From a virus, in the IMG/VR virus record IMGVR_UViG_3300048508_000227, positions 1 through 22,629 of that record: DNA of 22,629 bases; one strand, written 5' to 3'. Shown one piece after another: positions 10,401 to 15,700 of this stretch. A model generated the notes under the pieces. That model was not told where the DNA came from, ran no database searches, and was given only the letters and a program-made list of their open reading frames with translations. Every line of letters starts with the position of its first letter. Within the stretch, counting starts at the first letter, position 1. The position numbers and the translations under genes are program-made.

Positions 10401-12574
10401 CTGCTCGTGTGGAAGTTTCTGATGGTAAAATTTACAATGCAGAAATTTCTTTAAGTGGTATTGGATATACAGAACCGCCTTCAGTAGTCATCAGAGGTGT
10501 CGGAAATGGGGCAGGAGGTTGTGTAATCCAAACCTTAATAGAAATTGACACACCTGCAGTCAGAATGGGCGTAGCGGTCGATAGAGATGGAGTTACAAAC
10601 TCCACGACACCAACTAAGTTTAAATTTGACTATCCAGTATACTTACAGAATGATACAGAATATGCTTTAGTTGTAGAGACAGATTCAACCGATTATGAAT
10701 TATGGGTTTCGGAACTTGGATCTAGTGATATTTCCACAAGTAGTATCATTACATCACAACCATCTTTAGGTTCTCTATACAAATCACAAAATACTGATAT
10801 TTGGACGGAAGATTTAGATCTAGATTTGAAATTCAATCTCTATAGAGCAGAGTTTGATATTAGTAGACCATGTGATCTTTTACTTACGAATAAAAATTTA
10901 GGATATGAATTACTAGACAAAAATCCTATAGAGACAAATGCTGGATCTGATACAAATGCTACATCAACTTTATATAAGAGTAATAATAGCATTGTAAAAG
11001 TATCCCATAGAAATCATGGGTTTGATAGTTCAGAAAAATCTTATGTTTTCTATAAAGGAGCTTTAGAAACGGGAGGAATTACTGCCGATATTATTAACAC
11101 TAATCTTTTTAAAGTTACAAACATAGGTATCGATCAGTACAATTTAACTTCAACAAACCAAGCATCTGGCAATAGTGTTGGTGGTGGCGATAGTGTTTAT
11201 GCAATTTTCAACAGAAAATATGAAACTCTTTATCCACAAATTAATTACCTCACATTTAGTGATACTAAACTAGAAAGTTTCGTATCAACTACTAATGCTG
11301 TTCCTGTAGACTCTTCAACTACAAATTATACATCATATTCTCAGACAGAATATGAAAAAACTTTCTTAAATGAATCGCATTTCTTTACAAATCAAAAATT
11401 AATTGCTTCTCGTATTAATGAGACTTTGAATAACTTGGAAAGATCTCTTACATATAAGATGTCTCTAAGTTCCACAAAATCAACTTTATCACCTGTAATT
11501 GATTTATCAAGTGCTTCTGTGAAAACAGTAACTAATAGAATTGAAAATGCAAAAGGAAAAGAAGACAGATTTGGTTCTAGAAATCAAATCATCAAATTCT
11601 TTGACGTTTATACTTTCCAATTAACAGGACAAGCTGGAATTGGTATTACTGAAAATCAGACAATTAAGGGTGCTACTTCAAAGGCAGCAGGAACTATCGC
11701 AAGAGTTGATGGAAGCACTGTTGTTGTCAGAGTAAAAACAAAACAAACTTTTACTGCTGGAGAATTGGTTGCTTTTGCAGAGCAAACATCATTAACTTCT
11801 GTTACTGTTGATGGAGCTCCATCAAAGGTAAATCTTTCTATCGAAGATGGTGCAACTATCACTGCAAGAAATCCAAGTAATATTACTGGAGATACTTACG
11901 ACAATATTATTTTTGGTAAAACTGTTTCTTGGAATAACCAAACTGAAATATTAACTTTAAAGAATGACAATAGACCAATCGTAGATGATTATACTGGAAG
12001 AATTCAGGATAATCCAGAAGCATTTAATAGAAATGCAGTTATTGGAGATCAAGGTCGCGACATTTTTAGAGTTGGAGATTTTATCAGTTATGCAGATCAA
12101 TCAGATACACAAGCTGCATACTGGGAAATTGGATCAGTCACATATTCAAATGGAACTGAATTTGTTGCTGAAGACACCTCCAAAAATAGTTCTTCCGTTG
12201 CAAAATATATAACTAAAGAAATTTCAATTTCAAATCCAGGAACTTCAATTGACGTTCATCTTTTAATGAATGCTAAAGAAATTTCTGATATTGAAGTTCT
12301 TTATAAGTTCAAAAAAGCATCCAGTCAAGATAACTTTGATGATATTGATTGGGAATACTTTAATGGAAACGGTCAACCTGATGTTGCAGAAATTGCAACT
12401 CCAGAAAATACTATTTCTAGTGCTGTCGAGAAACAATCATCTTACCAAGATTTAAAGTATAGTGTATCCAACTTACCTGAATTTTCTACTTTTGCAATCA
12501 AAATTGTTATGAAAAGTGTAGACCCAGCATTTGTGCCAAAAATTCAGGATATTCGTGCTGTAGCATCATTCTAA
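4478..12574 (+). CDS. Giant DUF4815-type virion structural protein
   Basis: This 2698-residue protein begins with the N-terminus I associate with DUF4815 phage proteins: NLNVSPYYEDFD, then FRPGYSIQGRELTQLQSIL (residues 1-50), then an 'IPG' strand. Other blocks recalled from cyanophage homologues are GYEIVNKE (about 385), FDDGQRDTLYDVSR (about 1168), VIDFRPKVD (about 1240), a coiled coil starting RRYTMRDIGKLEKRI (1360-1400), IPVKFVIKRLKPNT (about 1612), GLDLFFSKKSDTIPLRVYL (about 1800), YPVYLQNDTEYALVV (about 2055) and a C-terminal part with AKYITKEISISNP. The coiled coil suggests an oligomeric fibre or baseplate-attached component. Extra beta modules are spliced between these blocks: 'GE..I.G' modules at about 4787-4970, 6490-6645, 10036-10110 and 11650-11790, and GxGY modules at 6679-6930 and 10294-10560. 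The biochemical role is unknown. It sits where T4 has genes 9 and 10 but I see no direct T4 match. Confidence 0.85.
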   Translation: MPQQTNLNVSPYYEDFDASKNFYKILFRPGYSIQGRELTQLQSILQSQVESFGKFAFKQGDLVIPGEVGLNTKLDYVKLSSVSEVAVNEDNNIVYKKYDITQLVGQTLRGLSSGVDAIVLSTKLSTESSADTVFVNYINSGNSSTELSFRQGETLEVVDGVNTPLLVVGTDGSVLPTSINVTNPDTGEVTSLESPAMGYGSAIKVEEGIYFINGFFVRNKEELLVIEEYYDKPTAKVGFTITEKIVTPEEDSSLYDNAIGSSNYTAPGANRLKIELNLKEFEIDAIADKNFIQLITVVKGAVQRRVKPTDYNLLEQTLARRTFDESGDYVVDNFSVDVREYAQRDGNRGLYAISDDGSFNGLNAGDAYRKMIASVGPGKAYIKGYEIVNKETKYLEINKARENLASDNVTLKSRGLPSLNITNVYGSVPLNKEGSDLTAYPEVFVYSTFNDGSIGLNNTEDSTSLKQTVSRRGLIFDSNIGIKTLTIEISSTTNTLSTITDSTFQTTFKDLHFIRTRDAQGAVVSTSSVQTLSYSIINRPEINSSSGVQFFEVTVFGDKSEVELLLTDYDAGDSSYRRQLYLSVSDLSNDVKFGTIVDYGETFTPVIGKVKPNNFYLESRGAGFDDDSDIVISKGRLPQGTSSYNTIFGLSYFDPQFFTKLLLNSTPPDGSFSEGKYVYGLDSGAYGVVEGESNGTYSTSNILFVKTISGKFISGETLRDEDRNSVKIAKDNTISHFIVRNRGIGYSQSSKLLINGVEYDGSKINLEFTAIGNVLRAGINDRSAVSIEYSQPPAVSVIQPAGSGSPSEIANVVPILFKNSVTTYTPQNIKSVGCRYGSGNANTFSADIVIDSQQYSEIKSVTDFTFFGTKGTLFLESTSFSADASEFLIQGDIIQFSDEDNNVVRTIVQKSTKQEGSVKTRIYLDSALPGNVSNTSVVRLRPKTVNPNSGTLLYPTGSRQVKKISAGGDETKIKYYFRRDFVTTASSGGGKITFAAQLPFGTQRFTAFSERNYIITVLNPGDAPDIETGDIIYVDPDNVNISSATDTASGLTSGSISLDLPSTYFGNIPSNGTFPKLKLTSTLEVTNAKPRLKTSVENKRIVVSSSGDRVIPFRGTDYDSEVVESLSYSDAYRLRYVYEGTISKAPDVDTAGNLITGKDVTERFTFDDGQRDTLYDVSRIVLKPGFENTSGQLVIAFDYFEHSQGDFCTIDSYLHEAGVVEDLIPDFNSNVHGIIELKNVIDFRPKVDSNTIIPGYQDTSSLSEATSQFAGPGSVITSSPAPDSNLEFTISFSQVQYLSRIDGIFLNKTGEFIIKEGNSSLNPTKPDPVDDAIALFYAYVPAYTQSSKDVRITPVDNRRYTMRDIGKLEKRIQRLEYYTTLSILEQQALNMQVKDSIGLDRFKSGFLVDNFEEHRVGNLKSIDYVCSIDSQQSVLRPQSNEDSFALMEVNTREDQRSVAGYQKSGNIITLPYSELNLISNSSASKTLNPNPFVVIQYVGDGEISPSIDQWYDKSVEPLIVDTNTSLYSIFLAKENTKESYSSLHNSFLINWVGTSPSFVAINSLGESSTKNAVSSVGSASVGSSSNISPQNNEIGKGIVSNNIGERLVSSSIQFYARSIPVKFVIKRLKPNTTVNVFMEGRNINRWVNPDLRFTGMAGNSLSTFGGVVVTDESGSASGIILVPAGAPPTENTTWTGDINTVSYDASGEEIRIATGVKTIRFTSSATDESKEKVASYAEVKYYATGILPQNPSSIVSTKPSYFKSNEGVQSVNSNTDNPLKPNPVAQIIKIENYDGGVFVTGLDLFFSKKSDTIPLRVYLTNIDSDKPAKNILPGTEKTLSPNTYLRCYTNGNVSVTKGEFITGVSTAASGPISKIIDKNGVELTPSTTGIFALTNDQVYTIVLDNHNGKSFRPNEDLSIPSVTNANATGGTDLKLTIAKDSGKISDIKIVNTGQNYDSAILTIESPQLPGGSSATARVEVSDGKIYNAEISLSGIGYTEPPSVVIRGVGNGAGGCVIQTLIEIDTPAVRMGVAVDRDGVTNSTTPTKFKFDYPVYLQNDTEYALVVETDSTDYELWVSELGSSDISTSSIITSQPSLGSLYKSQNTDIWTEDLDLDLKFNLYRAEFDISRPCDLLLTNKNLGYELLDKNPIETNAGSDTNATSTLYKSNNSIVKVSHRNHGFDSSEKSYVFYKGALETGGITADIINTNLFKVTNIGIDQYNLTSTNQASGNSVGGGDSVYAIFNRKYETLYPQINYLTFSDTKLESFVSTTNAVPVDSSTTNYTSYSQTEYEKTFLNESHFFTNQKLIASRINETLNNLERSLTYKMSLSSTKSTLSPVIDLSSASVKTVTNRIENAKGKEDRFGSRNQIIKFFDVYTFQLTGQAGIGITENQTIKGATSKAAGTIARVDGSTVVVRVKTKQTFTAGELVAFAEQTSLTSVTVDGAPSKVNLSIEDGATITARNPSNITGDTYDNIIFGKTVSWNNQTEILTLKNDNRPIVDDYTGRIQDNPEAFNRNAVIGDQGRDIFRVGDFISYADQSDTQAAYWEIGSVTYSNGTEFVAEDTSKNSSSVAKYITKEISISNPGTSIDVHLLMNAKEISDIEVLYKFKKASSQDNFDDIDWEYFNGNGQPDVAEIATPENTISSAVEKQSSYQDLKYSVSNLPEFSTFAIKIVMKSVDPAFVPKIQDIRAVASF
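8554..8670 (+). other. Conserved coiled-coil segment in the DUF4815 protein
   Basis: The translation RRYTMRDIGKLEKRI continues as QRLEYYTTLSILEQQALNMQ. Hydrophobic residues at heptad-like spacing (M, I, L, I, L, Y, L, I, L) are mixed with charged residues. It is the only clear long helix in an otherwise beta-rich chain and likely mediates oligomerisation. Confidence 0.6.
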
Positions 12575-12583
12575 TTTCCGCGT

Positions 12584-12790
12584 ATGTCTTATATTAAAGT
12601 TTCCGGGCATGATGGTCTTGTCAGAGACGAGACCACAGGTGCCATCTTGAATCACGATGATTCTGCTATACAAGCAAGACGTAAACAAAGACAGTTAAAT
12701 TCCGCGTTGGACGACATAAATATGTTGAAGAATGAAATCTCGGAAATTAAATTCCTACTTAGAGAGTTAGCAAAAAATGTCAGCAGTTAA
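12584..12790 (+). CDS. Small coiled-coil structural-cluster protein
   Basis: This is a 68-residue protein starting 9 bases after the DUF4815 gene. The N-terminal half, MSYIKVSGHDGLVRDETTGA, matches small proteins I recall at this place in marine T4-like phages ('GH..LVRD..TGAI'). The C-terminal half (about residues 30-65) is a predicted coiled coil with L/I/M at heptad positions (LNSALDDINMLKNEISEIKF). No function is established. Its place between two giant virion proteins, and the 14-base overlap with the next gene in a different frame, point to coupled translation. A role as adaptor, assembly chaperone or small virion part is inference only. No strong Shine-Dalgarno sequence is visible, so ribosomes may arrive from the upstream gene. 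Confidence 0.82.
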   Translation: MSYIKVSGHDGLVRDETTGAILNHDDSAIQARRKQRQLNSALDDINMLKNEISEIKFLLRELAKNVSS

Positions 12791-15700
12791 TGTAGCACGT
12801 ACTGATACCTTTGAACAACAGAGGGTCAAAATTAATACGATTAGTACAGCATTATTTAATGTCACTTCTGGTGGTTCTGATCTATCTACTGGCAATTTAA
12901 AATTGGGGGATGGAACACTAGGTGCTCCATCTCTAGCATTTGTAAACGAAGACAATTTAGGTATTTACCGACCAGCAATTTCCACTTTTGGATTTGCTGC
13001 AGGTGGAAAAAAGATTACCGATATTGGACTGTCTAGTATCACATCTTTTCAAAATATTATTGTTCAACAGAAAAAACTTCTTCAAAGTGGAATAAGTATC
13101 CAATCTGTTGGGTCGAATTACGATACAGGAAGTTATACTGATATTGCTATTGTAGGTGGTAGCGGACAATTTGGTACTCTTGATATTGAAGTAACTGCTT
13201 GGAATGGAGCAGTTACGAATCTCGGTAGTCAATACTACAATGGCAGTTTCACATCAGTTCCTTTACTTGGTGGTAATGGCAATGGTGCTACAGCAAACTT
13301 TGAAGTAGACCCAATTGATGGTACTATTGATGATGGCGGTACTGCATATAAACCAGGAACTTATACTGGTGTTCCTCTAACTGGTGGTAACGGATCCGGA
13401 GCAGAAGCAACTGTTGATATCCAGGGCGGAGCATCTCTTAGTGGTACTATTACTCAGGGTGGTACTGGTTATGTTGATGGAAACTATGCATTCGTTCAGT
13501 TATTCAATACTCCAACACAAACTTTTGTAGTTACTGCGATTGCCAATCCAAATGCTGGTAATCCTGGTGAACCAAATTACATTTATGCAATTGATGGAAA
13601 TACCCAACCATCATTGACAATGGTTGAAGGTAACACATATCGTTTTGATATGTCTGATACTAGCTTAGATCCTTCTAATGGTGCAGATGCTGGTGCTAAT
13701 CATAGAATGACATTTCAGATGGCAGATGGATCTTCGCCTGATGTAAATGAATATGAATTTTTTGTTAAGGGTGCTATAGGAACTACTGGTGCATTCCAAG
13801 ATTTAATTGTAAAACCTGGAGCTACAACTGGCACCAATGCTATCAGATATGACTGTGCCAATCATCAGAATATGGCACCTGCGGGTGGAAACATTACAGT
13901 CAATACTGGTGCTGCAGGAAGTCATGGTGTTAGTGCATATGCTGATATTACTATTAGCGGTCAGGCAGTAACAAATATTGTATTCATTGCAGATGGTAGT
14001 GGTTATAAATCAGGTGATGTATTACAAATTTCAAATCTTGATGTTGGCAATGCTGGATCTGGATTTGAATTTACAGCATCTGGAATTGTATTAACAGGTG
14101 TTGTAACAACTGTTACTATTACACAAAGTGGAACAGGATATCAAACTAACGATGTCCTAGGTATAAATGATTCGGATGTTGGATCTGGCGGTACTGGTTC
14201 TGGATTCCAATATACTATAACATCTCAACCAGGGATAATTAAGAATTTTGCTCCAGCACAAAAAGGCACTGGATATCAAGTAGGAGATGTCCTTTCTTTA
14301 GGTCAAGGTGTTACTAACATCTCTGCATATGCTCCAGGACAGTCTATTTCTTATGCCACCACACTCTCTATTAGTAGCGCATCGTTTACAATTTCTGACA
14401 CTTCTGCGTTGCAAGTTGGCATGTATGCTGCTTCTAGTGCAGGAGATACAGGATCTCTTGATCCAGTATCAACTATTCAGAGCATTGATAGTGCAACACA
14501 AGTTACTTTGGATATTGTACCGTTAGGTGGTGGTACAGCAAACATTGTATTTACAACTCAAAATTTATTCCAAGTTACTGTTCCAGACACCACTGGAATG
14601 AATATTGACGATATCGTCGAAAAAGTTTCTGGTGCAGGTATACTCGATTCAGGAACAACAGTTGCTAATGTTGATGATGCTACGACTATTACACTATCAT
14701 CTCAACCAACCACCGCTGGTCCTATTGTACTGAGTGTTCTTCCTCCATATGGAAATCCAGCAGATGACTTTGAATATACAATCAATAGTCTTGGTGCTAT
14801 CGATACTATAACAATCAATGGATCTGGTAATGGATATGCTATCGATGATATACTAAGTGTTTCTCCATCAGATTTAACACAACCACTAACTATACTAGTA
14901 ACAGCAAAATACGTACAAACTGTATCATTTACTCAAACTATCGCTTCTGGATGGGTTTCTGCCGGAGATAGCATCAAGGAAGTTGATGGAGTAGCTACTG
15001 GAGTAACTGCAGTCACTACTCCAGATAAAGCACCAGATGTAACTGGTCCACTTACTGCTACATTGAATAGTGGAAGTGCTGTTGTAACTCTATCGTCAAC
15101 AACTGGAATTAATATTGGCGACATTATTTCAGAAAACGCTAGTGGTAATATTCCTGTTGATCCAACAGTTGTGAGCGTTGATAGCGCGACACAAATTACA
15201 ATGAGTGCTCCTGCATTACAGACAGCAACTCCAAGTCTATCATTTACATCAGATGAAGCAGCGACATATTCTGATTTAGCAACAACAGGTGGCACTGGTA
15301 GCGGATGCACTGTAGATGTAACTAGAAATAGTCTGGGACAAGTAACACAAGTTGTAGTAAATCAAGGTGGTGTAGGATATACTGCTGGAGAAACTTTAAC
15401 GGTATCTGGTACTTTAACTGGTGGAACTTCTCCAACACATGATATTACAGTAGATGTTGCTGGTGCAACTAGCAGCACTCCAGGTGAAGTAATTTCTGTA
15501 ACAGAATCTGGTGGTAATATTACATCGATTTTGGTAGAAACAGACCAGGGTTCTCCTTATGCTAGCGCACAATCAATTATAAAATCTGGAACAACAAGTC
15601 CAATATACACAATTGATACTGCTTCATCAACTAGTGTCAGGTTCTATATTGATCCAGATGGCAATGGCGCACAACTAACACCAAACTTAACTCTATACGC

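Noticed and set aside
12771-12790. Run of six A before the overlap as a programmed frameshift joining the 68-residue gene to the fibre gene
   Set aside because: The downstream frame is +1 relative to the small gene and is blocked by TAG at 12768, leaving almost no window. A normal ATG at 12777 explains the start better.
13089-15480. GGTGGT-rich stretches as DNA tandem repeats or a CRISPR-like array
   Set aside because: The repetition is at protein level (Gly-rich turns). Copies vary in length and sequence, and no constant repeat with unique spacers is present.
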